Shown: positions 1 through 4,404 of the stretch, one piece after another
Layout of the letters: each line of letters begins with the position of its first letter
Position numbering within the stretch: position 1 is the stretch's first letter
DNA from: Nitrososphaerota archaeon
Lineage (GTDB): Archaea; Iainarchaeota; Iainarchaeia; Iainarchaeales; VGJJ01
Direction: 5' to 3'
Assembly (NCBI GenBank): GCA_020053155.1
Contig: JAGVNS010000061.1
Coordinates: 1 to 5,920 of the forward strand
Length of the DNA: 5,920 nucleotides
Translations under genes and position numbers: made by a program
The notes under the pieces: model-generated
Told to the model about the DNA's origin: nothing
Databases searched by the model: none
The model's input: only the letters and a program-made list of their open reading frames with translations

Positions 1-166
1 ATCACCAAAAGAACAACATTTTTATCGAAAAAAGACCCAAAAAATAAAAAGAAAAGAAAAATCAACCAAAAACAAAGAGATAATCAAAACCCTCTATAAA
101 TATTCGGCAGTCATCCGAGACAATTCGCGAGGACATTCTTTTTAATCATACTTTTTTGGCAAGCCG

Positions 167-200
167 CTGACTTCCTCCCCACCCTAAAGGCAGGGGTATC
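167..200 (-). repeat. IS200/IS605 right-end-like hairpin, copy 1
   Basis: The core is an imperfect hairpin: CCCC (177-180) can pair with GGGG (193-196) and CC (182-183) with GG (189-190). Read on the minus strand it runs GGATACCCC, CTGCC, TTTAGGG, TGGGGAGGAAGTCA. From memory of the family, this layout (GGAAnCCCC, TTnAGGG, GGGGAGGAnGTCA) is typical of the sequence just after tnpB in IS200/IS605 elements, where the hairpin is the transposase-recognised right end and part of the guide RNA. No tnpA or tnpB is present here, so this would be a remnant or a non-autonomous element. No database comparison was possible. Confidence 0.4.
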
Positions 201-260
201 CAACAAATAGAAACAAACCCATCACCGGCTCGCGCTCGCTGTGCCCGCCACTCAGAACGT

Positions 261-286
261 ACATCCACCCTAAAGGCAGCGGCATT
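261..286 (-). repeat. IS200/IS605 right-end-like hairpin, copy 2
   Basis: The 15-mer at 265-279 (CCACCCTAAAGGCAG) is identical to 179-193, and the next bases match with substitutions, so this is a second direct copy 86 bp away. Its stem is weaker because the outer CCCC arm is not conserved. The spacer between the copies contains a GC-rich GGCTCGCGCTCGC stretch, unlike the surrounding AT-rich DNA. Tandem decayed copies suggest repeated insertion at one site or duplication of an element end. Confidence 0.38.
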
Positions 287-330
287 TAATCTTCAATGGC
301 TCAATAAGAAAATATTTCGCACAGGGCACT

Positions 331-1032
331 TTATTTTTTTCCCCACTTTTTTACTCGTTTCTTTTTCGCCGGTTCTTCCTTTTCCCCATTTGAAAACAAT
401 CCCATTTTGTGGCTCAAATAAAATCCTAAAATGACCAAACCGCCGTACAAGCTGACGCCGGCCCATGAAAGAGAATTATCATTCGTCAGACCGGCGCCGA
501 TGAGTACGTAAGAAATGATACCGGGGATGGTTCCCAAAAAAGAGGCGATGAAAAACGTGCGGAATGGAATTTTGGTCAATCCCACGCCGTAGGAAACCAT
601 ATCAAAAGAGACGGAAGGGATTAACCGTAAAATGAAAATAGTGGGAAACGCGTTGTTCGTTAGAAAGCGATGCAAAAAGTGCGTTTTGGGAAAAAAACGC
701 TCCACTAATTGTTCCCCGAATTTTCGAGCGAGAAAAAAAGCAAAGGAAGACGCAAGGGAGGCACCAATAATGGCAATAATGGTTCCCCCAATAAGACCGT
801 ACGTAGCACCCATTGCAATAATAATGAGCGAATTAGGAATGGGGGAGAAAATGGTGGCAAGAACGAGGAGCACAATCATGGCAATGGGCCCCCACACTCC
901 AAACGTCTGAATGTTTTCCTGAATCACTTGCTCTAATTCACGCGAATAATCAGGAAAAATGACCGGGGAAATGGAAACCGCCGCTACGACAAGCAAAAAC
1001 AGAATAGAAACACTATTTTCAGACCATTTCAT
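331..1032 (-). CDS. TVP38/TMEM64 (VTT-domain) family membrane protein
   Basis: A 233-residue polytopic membrane protein of the TVP38/TMEM64 group, related to DedA and the eukaryotic VTT-domain proteins; members are thought to move or scramble lipids, but the substrate here is unknown. An N-terminal hydrophobic segment (about 8-26) is followed by a second at about 49-67. The re-entrant region then reads FSPIPNSLIIIAMG and GLIGG, followed by SFAFFLARKFGEQ. The second conserved block is RLIPSVSFDMVSYGVGLT with a later FLGTIPG. The C-terminus ends in a strongly basic tail (EEPAKKKRVKKWGKK), probably cytoplasmic. I chose ATG 1032 over the in-frame TTG at 1050: a TATA box at 1062-1069 predicts transcription starting near 1040, downstream of the TTG. 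The gene stands alone on the minus strand. The family call is firm; the biological role is not. Confidence 0.85.
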   Translation of the reverse strand: MKWSENSVSILFLLVVAAVSISPVIFPDYSRELEQVIQENIQTFGVWGPIAMIVLLVLATIFSPIPNSLIIIAMGATYGLIGGTIIAIIGASLASSFAFFLARKFGEQLVERFFPKTHFLHRFLTNNAFPTIFILRLIPSVSFDMVSYGVGLTKIPFRTFFIASFLGTIPGIISYVLIGAGLTNDNSLSWAGVSLYGGLVILGFYLSHKMGLFSNGEKEEPAKKKRVKKWGKK

Positions 1033-1061
1033 GCAAACCAGACAAGTCAATGAAGAGCGAG

Positions 1062-1069
1062 ATTAAAAA
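1062..1069 (-). promoter_or_regulatory. TATA box of the VTT-domain gene
   Basis: On the minus strand this reads TTTTTAAT, centred 33 bases before ATG 1032. With the usual archaeal spacing, transcription would begin near 1040, giving a leader of only a few bases. This supports ATG 1032 as the start. No Shine-Dalgarno-like sequence precedes that ATG. Confidence 0.45.
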
Positions 1070-1114
1070 CGAGCGGGAGAAAATGAAAAAGGGTTTATGT
1101 TGCAATGCGCGGAT

Positions 1115-1131
1115 AAAAAAACAGCAAAAAA
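1115..1131 (-). terminator. Double T-run terminator of the candidate RNA
   Basis: On the minus strand these bases give TTTTTTGCTGTTTTTTT, two uninterrupted T-runs of six and seven. They lie about 15 bases after the long hairpin ending at 1146. Archaeal RNA polymerase terminates at T-rich tracts, so this is a plausible 3' end for the structured RNA and would stop it running into the VTT-domain gene. Confidence 0.4.
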
Positions 1132-1312
1132 GAGAAAGGATGGAAGGGGGAACGCACGTCCTAGCTACGTGCATTCTCCCCCCAGCACTAAATGAAGTCA
1201 GTCCGCGGATGGTACCGCACGAACCGACGTGAGCCAATTCACACACCATTATTCGTGTCGAGGTCCCTCCTCCCAAGGAACGCTTTGCGTCCCATGAGCC
1301 TATCCCATGTGC
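1115..1312 (-). ncRNA. Candidate structured non-coding RNA, family unknown
   Basis: This stretch has no convincing protein but several helices. A long hairpin pairs 1146-1159 with 1167-1180 (14 consecutive positions, two not Watson-Crick). There is a perfect 4-bp GC stem (1205-1208 with 1215-1218), a three-way arrangement (1225-1227/1258-1260 enclosing stems 1229-1232/1239-1242 and 1244-1246/1255-1257), and a 7-bp hairpin with a 3-nt loop (1277-1283 with 1287-1293). A closing helix may join 1138-1144 to 1299-1305. The minus strand is favoured because a TATA-like box lies upstream (1333-1344) and T-runs lie downstream (1126-1131 and 1115-1121). Wobble pairs do not settle the strand: some favour minus, some plus. 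I looked for conserved RNase P, SRP, 5S and tRNA signatures and found none. It might still be a divergent member of such a family. Confidence 0.4.
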
Positions 1313-1332
1313 ATTCAATACTTTGACTCCCC

Positions 1333-1344
1333 TTTAAATAAATT
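1333..1344. promoter_or_regulatory. Possible bidirectional TATA region
   Basis: TTTAAATAAATT reads as a TATA box in both directions. Leftward it would start a transcript near 1310, at the beginning of the structured RNA. Rightward it would start one near 1363, just before an ATG at 1365 that opens a 23-codon reading frame overlapping the regulator gene start. A second, better placed TATA box for the regulator lies at 1383-1390. Confidence 0.35.
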
Positions 1345-1382
1345 CCGCCTAAAAACAGATAAAAATGGCAACAAAAGACAAC

Positions 1383-1390
1383 ATTTTAAA
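1383..1390 (+). promoter_or_regulatory. TATA box of the Lrp-family gene
   Basis: ATTTTAAA is centred about 27 bases upstream of ATG 1414. Transcription is expected to start at or within a few bases of the ATG, giving a leaderless mRNA. No ribosome binding site precedes the ATG, which agrees. The palindrome at 1397-1413 lies between this box and the start codon. Confidence 0.5.
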
Positions 1391-1396
1391 CAAATC

Positions 1397-1413
1397 GTTG
1401 GAAAATTTCCAAC
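1397..1413 (+). promoter_or_regulatory. Perfect 17-bp palindromic operator at the Lrp gene start
   Basis: GTTGGAAA, a central A, then TTTCCAAC: both 8-base arms match exactly, and the last base touches the ATG at 1414. Archaeal Lrp-type regulators bind short palindromes with an AT-rich centre. The inner 15 bases resemble, from memory, the TTGYA-W5-TRCAA consensus of Sulfolobus Ss-LrpB, differing only at the Y and R positions. Lying between the TATA box and the start codon, a bound protein would block polymerase. Negative autoregulation is the natural inference. Confidence 0.65.
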
Positions 1414-1878
1414 ATGGAACTGGATTCGGTCGATAAGGCCATTTTGAATGCCATATTATGGGAGGCCAAAACCCCTTTGCAGAACATCGCCAAAAAACTT
1501 CACCTTCCCCTTTCCACGTTGCATCACCGCCTCAAGCGCTATGAAGAACTGAAAATCATTACTCGATATGAGGCGACCATTGACTACCAAAAGATTGGGA
1601 GGCCCATTGAGGCATTCATTCTCATAGAGGCCATGAACGTCCTTCCCAGCGGGAAAAAGGTGTACCAGCAGGAAATCCTTGAAGAGTTGAGAAAATTTGA
1701 CGCTATTCAGGAGGCGTATATCATCACGGGAACGGCTGACCTCATGACCCGGGTGCGAGTGAAGGATTTGGACGAGTTGAATGAATTGATTACCGTCCGC
1801 CTGCGAAAAATAGACGGTATCGGCGCCACGCAGACCATGATGGTGTTGAAAGAAAGCGGACACAAACCGGTCATCTGA
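1414..1878 (+). CDS. Lrp/AsnC-family transcriptional regulator
   Basis: A 154-residue protein of the usual size for the feast/famine (Lrp/AsnC) family. The N-terminal winged helix-turn-helix spans about residues 3-60 (LDSVDKAILNAILWEAKTP, then IAKKLHLPLSTLHHRLKRYEE with the recognition helix). The C-terminal RAM ligand-binding and oligomerisation domain covers about 65-148, with the typical EAYIITGTADLMTRVRVKDL stretch and GIGATQTMMVL near the end. Such proteins form dimers and octamers, bind amino acids or related small molecules at the RAM interface, and control metabolic genes and themselves. Start ATG 1414 is supported by family alignment and by the TATA box 27 bases upstream. The palindrome touching the start suggests autorepression. 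Neighbouring genes give no clear clue to its effector. Confidence 0.93.
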   Translation: MELDSVDKAILNAILWEAKTPLQNIAKKLHLPLSTLHHRLKRYEELKIITRYEATIDYQKIGRPIEAFILIEAMNVLPSGKKVYQQEILEELRKFDAIQEAYIITGTADLMTRVRVKDLDELNELITVRLRKIDGIGATQTMMVLKESGHKPVI

Positions 1879-1880
1879 AA

Positions 1881-1931
1881 ATATAGCAAACCGTTTTAAT
1901 TTTTGAACTTTTATTGGACGGTTTGCTATAT
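1881..1931 (+). repeat. Perfect 13-bp inverted repeat, first of two
   Basis: ATATAGCAAACCG (1881-1893) and its exact reverse complement (1919-1931) flank a 25-base T-rich loop containing TTTTAATTTTTGAACTTTT. The repeat begins two bases after the regulator's stop codon. T-rich loop plus stem could act as a terminator for the regulator mRNA. The symmetry and location next to an Lrp gene also allow a protein-binding role. Confidence 0.7.
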
Positions 1932-1972
1932 GCAAAAAGCCGTGAAAATGTTCAAATACTTAGGCTTTTTGC
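1932..1972 (+). terminator. Perfect 10-bp inverted repeat with T-run, second of two
   Basis: GCAAAAAGCC (1932-1941) pairs exactly with GGCTTTTTGC (1963-1972) around a 21-base loop. It starts at the base after the first repeat ends. The T-run inside the right arm makes it terminator-like. The sequence following the arm continues as TATA, so TTTGCTATA occurs at both 1922-1930 and 1968-1976, and its complement at 1882-1890. The left arm of the first repeat could therefore pair with either right-hand copy. Confidence 0.5.
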
Positions 1973-2011
1973 TATAGGTTACGCATTATACCGACACGCG
2001 CACACGATAAC

Positions 2012-2020
2012 ATAATTAAA
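2012..2020 (+). promoter_or_regulatory. TATA box of the HAD phosphatase gene
   Basis: ATAATTAAA is centred about 28 bases before ATG 2044, predicting a leaderless or nearly leaderless transcript. It supports the upstream ATG 2044 rather than internal methionines at codons 11 or 45. Confidence 0.5.
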
Positions 2021-2043
2021 GGCCACTGAAATCACATTCATCC

Positions 2044-2952
2044 ATGCAATGGCCCAAACTCATCCGAAGCAAAATGGCCCGCGCCAAGGTCGTGGGAGGG
2101 TTTCTCCGAAACTCGCTCGTATTCAGGCTCAAACGCCAAGCCCTGAGACCACGGTATTGGTTCAACCGGGTGTCCATGGTGGTCGTTGACATGGATGGAA
2201 CGCTCTTCGATGCGGATGCGGGAAACATGGGATTGCGTTTAGCCTACCCGGATAAAATAGACCATACGACCATAGGAGACATTTTGTATGAGGGAATACT
2301 CCACAAACTGGCGCAGGGAACAACGACAGTGGAAGAGACCATCTTGGATGGGAATCGGCTCTTGCAGTATCAAAACATGGCCAAAAAAGACTTCAAAAAA
2401 GTGCTAAACGAAATATGGCCCACGTTACGAGAGGAGTTGATTGAAGCCTTGAGGGATTTGCAGAAAACGCATCGCATTAAACTCGTACTCGCCACGCTTT
2501 CCTCCATCGAGTACGCCCGAATGGTGAATGAAAAACTACGGAAAGAAAAAAAATTCTCATTTGATGCCGTAATAGGAACCCAACTCACATTTGATAAACG
2601 AGGAAAAATGACGGGAGTAAAAGAAATACTAGGATTGAAAAATGGAAAGGTACGCGGAGTAAAAGTTCGAACCAAACTCAAAGCACTGAAAGAATTGTGC
2701 CGAGAGAAAAAATGGCCGTTTAGTATGAATCAAACCGTTCTCATTACGGACAGTTACGGAGATATCGACATGGCCAAGCATGTTAAAACAATCCTGCTCG
2801 TGCCCCCTGAACCTACCACCATTCAAGCCGTGAGCGCCAAATACAGGCTCGCGGACAAACTTATACTCACAAATCAGCAATTGAAACGAAATTTACTCGC
2901 TATTTTTGAACAAAAACCGAGAGTGCTAGCACGCGCCTTAAAACTCAAATAA
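2044..2952 (+). CDS. HAD-superfamily phosphatase, SerB-like
   Basis: A 302-residue HAD hydrolase. Motif I is VVVDMDGTLFD, with nucleophile Asp49 and acid/base Asp51. Motif II is Thr151 in LVLATLSS. Motif III is probably Lys211, at the start of KLKALKEL. Motif IV is ITDSYGDIDM, with Asp236 and Asp240 binding magnesium. A helical cap lies between motifs I and II (about 60-140). The DSxGD form of motif IV is typical of the phosphoserine phosphatase-like subgroup, but the substrate cannot be read from sequence. The first 44 residues are strongly basic (LRNSLVFRLKRQALRPRYWF) and precede the catalytic core; this extension is unusual and could bind nucleic acid or membrane surface, which is inference. 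Start ATG 2044 is backed by a TATA box at the leaderless distance; starts at codon 11 or 45 are alternatives. The 3' end overlaps the convergent alkyltransferase gene by 15 bases. Confidence 0.87.
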   Translation: MQWPKLIRSKMARAKVVGGFLRNSLVFRLKRQALRPRYWFNRVSMVVVDMDGTLFDADAGNMGLRLAYPDKIDHTTIGDILYEGILHKLAQGTTTVEETILDGNRLLQYQNMAKKDFKKVLNEIWPTLREELIEALRDLQKTHRIKLVLATLSSIEYARMVNEKLRKEKKFSFDAVIGTQLTFDKRGKMTGVKEILGLKNGKVRGVKVRTKLKALKELCREKKWPFSMNQTVLITDSYGDIDMAKHVKTILLVPPEPTTIQAVSAKYRLADKLILTNQQLKRNLLAIFEQKPRVLARALKLK

Positions 2953-3300
2953 AATATTTTCAAAATCAACTATTTTTCCGTTTTTCACAACAATACTTTC
3001 TTTTTTGAGCAGCGCAATCTTTTTAGAAACGCCAAACGCATATCCACCAATGCCCCCGCTTGCAGATACCACGCGGTGGCAGGGAACGTGGGGAGCGAAA
3101 GGGTTGGCATTGCAGGCGTTACCTATGGCGCGTGACGCAAGGGGACTGCCAATCCGCTTGGCGATACCCCCATACGTGGAGACTTTTCCTTTTGGAATTT
3201 TAAGCATTACTTTCCACACTTTCTTGAAAAAGGGAGGAGAGGGTGATTGGTTAATCTGCGCAACCCAGGAAGCAGTAGACGCCATTCCCATGAAACGCAT
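2938..3300 (-). CDS. ogt: Methylated-DNA--protein-cysteine methyltransferase (MGMT/Ogt)
   Basis: A 120-residue suicide repair protein that takes the alkyl group from O6-alkylguanine in DNA onto its own cysteine. Visible features in order: FFKKVWKVMLKIPKGKVSTYGGIAKRIG (start of the DNA-binding helical domain, with Tyr43), SRAIG with the base-flipping Arg57, NANP hinge, the active site PCHRV with Cys74 and His75, GGIGGYAFG, and Glu101 completing the Cys-His-Glu relay. Cys is present, so this is not an alkyltransferase-like protein (those carry Trp). The N-terminal ribonuclease-like domain of full-length Ogt/MGMT is missing; about 24 residues precede the catalytic domain. ATG 3300 fits a TATA box at 3326-3333; ATG 3291 and 3285 are in-frame alternatives. 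The gene is convergent with the HAD gene and divergent from the small-protein operon. Confidence 0.93.
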   Translation of the reverse strand: MRFMGMASTASWVAQINQSPSPPFFKKVWKVMLKIPKGKVSTYGGIAKRIGSPLASRAIGNACNANPFAPHVPCHRVVSASGGIGGYAFGVSKKIALLKKESIVVKNGKIVDFENILFEF

Positions 3301-3303
3301 CTA

Positions 3304-3324
3304 ACCCCTAAAAAGGAAGGGGGT
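3304..3324. other. GC-rich hairpin inside the divergent promoter region
   Basis: ACCCC (3304-3308) pairs with GGGGT (3320-3324), with one further T-G pair inside and a 9-base loop. Five T bases follow on the plus strand (3326-3330), so rightward it looks like an intrinsic terminator, which could stop transcripts running antisense through the alkyltransferase gene. On the minus strand it lies between the TATA box and the start codon of the alkyltransferase. Confidence 0.45.
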
Positions 3325-3325
3325 G

Positions 3326-3333
3326 TTTTTATT
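3326..3333. promoter_or_regulatory. Shared bidirectional TATA box
   Basis: TTTTTATT on the plus strand and AATAAAAA on the minus strand. Its centre is about 29 bases from the alkyltransferase ATG (3300, minus) and about 26 from the ATG at 3355 (plus). Both are the spacing expected of leaderless archaeal promoters, so one AT-rich box may serve both genes, perhaps with competition between them. Confidence 0.45.
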
Positions 3334-3354
3334 GTCCAAAAAAGAAAATTTCTC

Positions 3355-3591
3355 ATGAAAAACGCCGCGTGCAACATCGGTCCCGAAAACCAGAAACGGA
3401 GACGGTGGATAGGGTACGTTTCATTGGTGATTGCAGGATTGTTAAGCGGTTATTTCATTGCGGCACAAACGCCCGCATTGTACCGCATGATCGTTTTTCC
3501 ATTCTTCCTGGTTGGTTTTTTGGGATTGCTCCAAGCGGAAACAAAAGTGTGTGTAACCAACGCATTCCAAAAAAAGGTGGGAATGGAATGA
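3355..3591 (+). CDS. Small two-helix membrane protein, unknown function
   Basis: A 78-residue protein I do not recognise. A polar, basic N-terminus (ENQKRRRW) is followed by hydrophobic segments at about 19-38 and 45-60, then a soluble tail holding a cysteine (KVCVTNAFQKK). The arginine cluster before the first segment suggests that end stays in the cytoplasm, placing both termini inside. The arrangement is loosely like small DUF2892-type membrane proteins, but similarity is too weak to assign. ATG 3355 is chosen because a TATA box lies about 26 bases upstream; the same frame is open further upstream but has no ATG there. It is the first gene of a three-gene operon, and its stop overlaps the next start (ATGA). 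Confidence 0.65.
   Translation: MKNAACNIGPENQKRRRWIGYVSLVIAGLLSGYFIAAQTPALYRMIVFPFFLVGFLGLLQAETKVCVTNAFQKKVGME
3576..3580 (+). promoter_or_regulatory. Ribosome binding site inside the operon
   Basis: GGTGG lies seven bases before ATG 3588, inside the end of the preceding gene. It supports translation of the 45-residue protein, either on its own or coupled through the ATGA stop/start overlap. Contrast with the first genes in this window, which have no such site. Confidence 0.5.
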
Positions 3592-3725
3592 AAAAAGAAA
3601 ACAATCCAAACGAAGCACAACCTATCCCCCGGCATTCGTTGGAAGTGGAAAACGTGGCACGGGAAATCACTATCCTTTCCATTGGAGCCGCCATTCTTTG
3701 TACCATCATCGTGATGGTGATCTAA
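3588..3725 (+). CDS. 45-residue tail-anchored membrane protein, unknown function
   Basis: A very short protein: about 25 polar residues (KKENNPNEAQPIPRHSLEVE) followed by one hydrophobic segment (about 28-45, ILSIGAAILCTIIVMVI) running to the last residue, so it would be held by its C-terminus with the N-terminus in the cytoplasm. Size and layout recall archaeal Sec61-beta/SecG, but its typical GLIRYFDEE-like stretch is absent, so I do not assign it. Reality is supported by the ATGA overlap with the previous gene, the GGTGG site, and the two-base gap to the next gene. Together with the preceding two-helix protein it may form a small membrane complex, which is inference. Confidence 0.6.
   Translation: MKKENNPNEAQPIPRHSLEVENVAREITILSIGAAILCTIIVMVI
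3716..3720 (+). promoter_or_regulatory. Ribosome binding site for the kinase-like gene
   Basis: GGTGA ends seven bases before ATG 3728. It favours ATG 3728 over the upstream in-frame TTG at 3698, which would overlap the previous gene by 28 bases. Confidence 0.5.
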
Positions 3726-3727
3726 AA

Positions 3728-4369
3728 ATGAAAAAACAGGTATACAAAAAGAAAAGAAAGACAAACAAAACGAAACTACCATTTCCCATTCTCGTTTCGG
3801 GATTGATTGGTTCGGGAAAAAGCACGCTCGCAAAATCCCTTGCACACTATTTCCACGCCCACTACATTTCAGGGTCCATTATTCATCATCAATTAGCCAA
3901 AAAAGCACTCTCACTCAAAAATGTTCAAAAAGTAGAGAAGGGATTTTGGGAAACCACCCAGGGAAAGCGCATGATGAAACTGCGGGATAAAAATTCCAAA
4001 TTTGACCGAGAGGTAGACCGGCGATTGGTTTTATTCCTCCACCAAAAACCCCACACGGTATCGGATGGGTGGCTGATGCCCTGGCTTTACAAAGGAAAGG
4101 CCATTCGGATTTGGCTGCAGGCCAGTGAGGACGCACGCATTAAACGAATTGTCGTAAGGGATGGTCTCCCCTACAAAAAAGTCAAACCTTTCATTCAGCA
4201 CCGTGCACGCATTAGTTATGGGATTTATGAACGCCTGTATCACGTCAAATTGGGAGAGGACCTTTCTCCCTTTGATTTAGTGTTAAATAATGAGGGAATG
4301 GAACCCCACGAAACGTTTGGGGTGGTCAAAAAATACATTCAAATGCGATTGCACGCCCTTCGGAAATAA
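3728..4369 (+). CDS. Cytidylate kinase-like P-loop protein
   Basis: A 213-residue P-loop NTPase. After a lysine-rich N-terminus (about 1-16) comes a hydrophobic strand and Walker A, GLIGSGKS (25-32), then LAKSLAHYFHAHYISGS, matching the nucleotide-binding start of archaeal CMP kinases. The second conserved block is VSDGWLMPW (111-119), followed by KAIRIWLQASEDARIKRIVVRDG (strand plus an arginine-rich lid-like helix), and FDLVLNNEG near 182-190, equivalent to the closing strand of the family. Archaeal CMP kinase usually has DGR in the second block; here the Arg is Trp, so the acceptor may not be CMP. The protein is also somewhat longer than typical archaeal Cmk. It is the third gene of the operon, two bases after the previous stop. 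P-loop kinase fold is firm; substrate is not. Confidence 0.75.
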   Translation: MKKQVYKKKRKTNKTKLPFPILVSGLIGSGKSTLAKSLAHYFHAHYISGSIIHHQLAKKALSLKNVQKVEKGFWETTQGKRMMKLRDKNSKFDREVDRRLVLFLHQKPHTVSDGWLMPWLYKGKAIRIWLQASEDARIKRIVVRDGLPYKKVKPFIQHRARISYGIYERLYHVKLGEDLSPFDLVLNNEGMEPHETFGVVKKYIQMRLHALRK

Positions 4370-4375
4370 ATGAGC

Positions 4376-4383
4376 TTATAAAA
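4376..4383 (+). promoter_or_regulatory. TATA box of the FKBP gene
   Basis: TTATAAAA is centred about 26 bases before ATG 4405, the clearest leaderless promoter in the window. It lies in the 35-base gap after the kinase-like gene, so the FKBP gene has its own promoter although it follows on the same strand. Confidence 0.6.
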
Positions 4384-4404
4384 ACACCGCCCCAGGAAAA
4401 TAGG

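Larger units (their letters stand above)
1..330. other. Gene-free region with A-rich tract and IS-end-like repeats
   Basis: No credible reading frame is seen on either strand. The first 90 bases are strongly A-rich on the plus strand, so the minus strand has long T-runs that could end leftward transcripts, including that of the membrane protein gene ending at 331. A TATA-like stretch lies at 95-103 (TATAAATAT). It could work in either direction, but no start codon sits at the right distance on the plus strand, and the leftward side is only pyrimidine-rich sequence. From 167 onward there are two related hairpin sequences, described separately. Confidence 0.5.

Noticed and set aside
1033..1050. 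TTG start at 1050 for the VTT-domain gene
   Set aside because: The TATA box at 1062-1069 would place transcription start after this codon; ATG 1032 fits better, though the TTG is not excluded.
1115..1312. Assignment of the structured RNA as RNase P RNA, SRP RNA, 5S rRNA or tRNA
   Set aside because: I checked both strands for the conserved RNase P core, the SRP helix 8 GGAAGG-AGCA region and a tRNA T-arm with proper stem lengths, and saw none.
1019..1318. Open frame of 99 codons on the minus strand
   Set aside because: Composition is rich in Cys, Ser and Phe without domain features, it overlaps the VTT gene start, and it runs through all hairpins of the candidate RNA.
1456..1935. 159-codon frame antisense to the Lrp gene
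   Set aside because: It is a shadow of a certain coding gene and shows no recognisable motif.
3698..3727. TTG start at 3698 for the kinase-like gene
   Set aside because: It would overlap the 45-residue gene, while ATG 3728 has a well placed GGTGA site.
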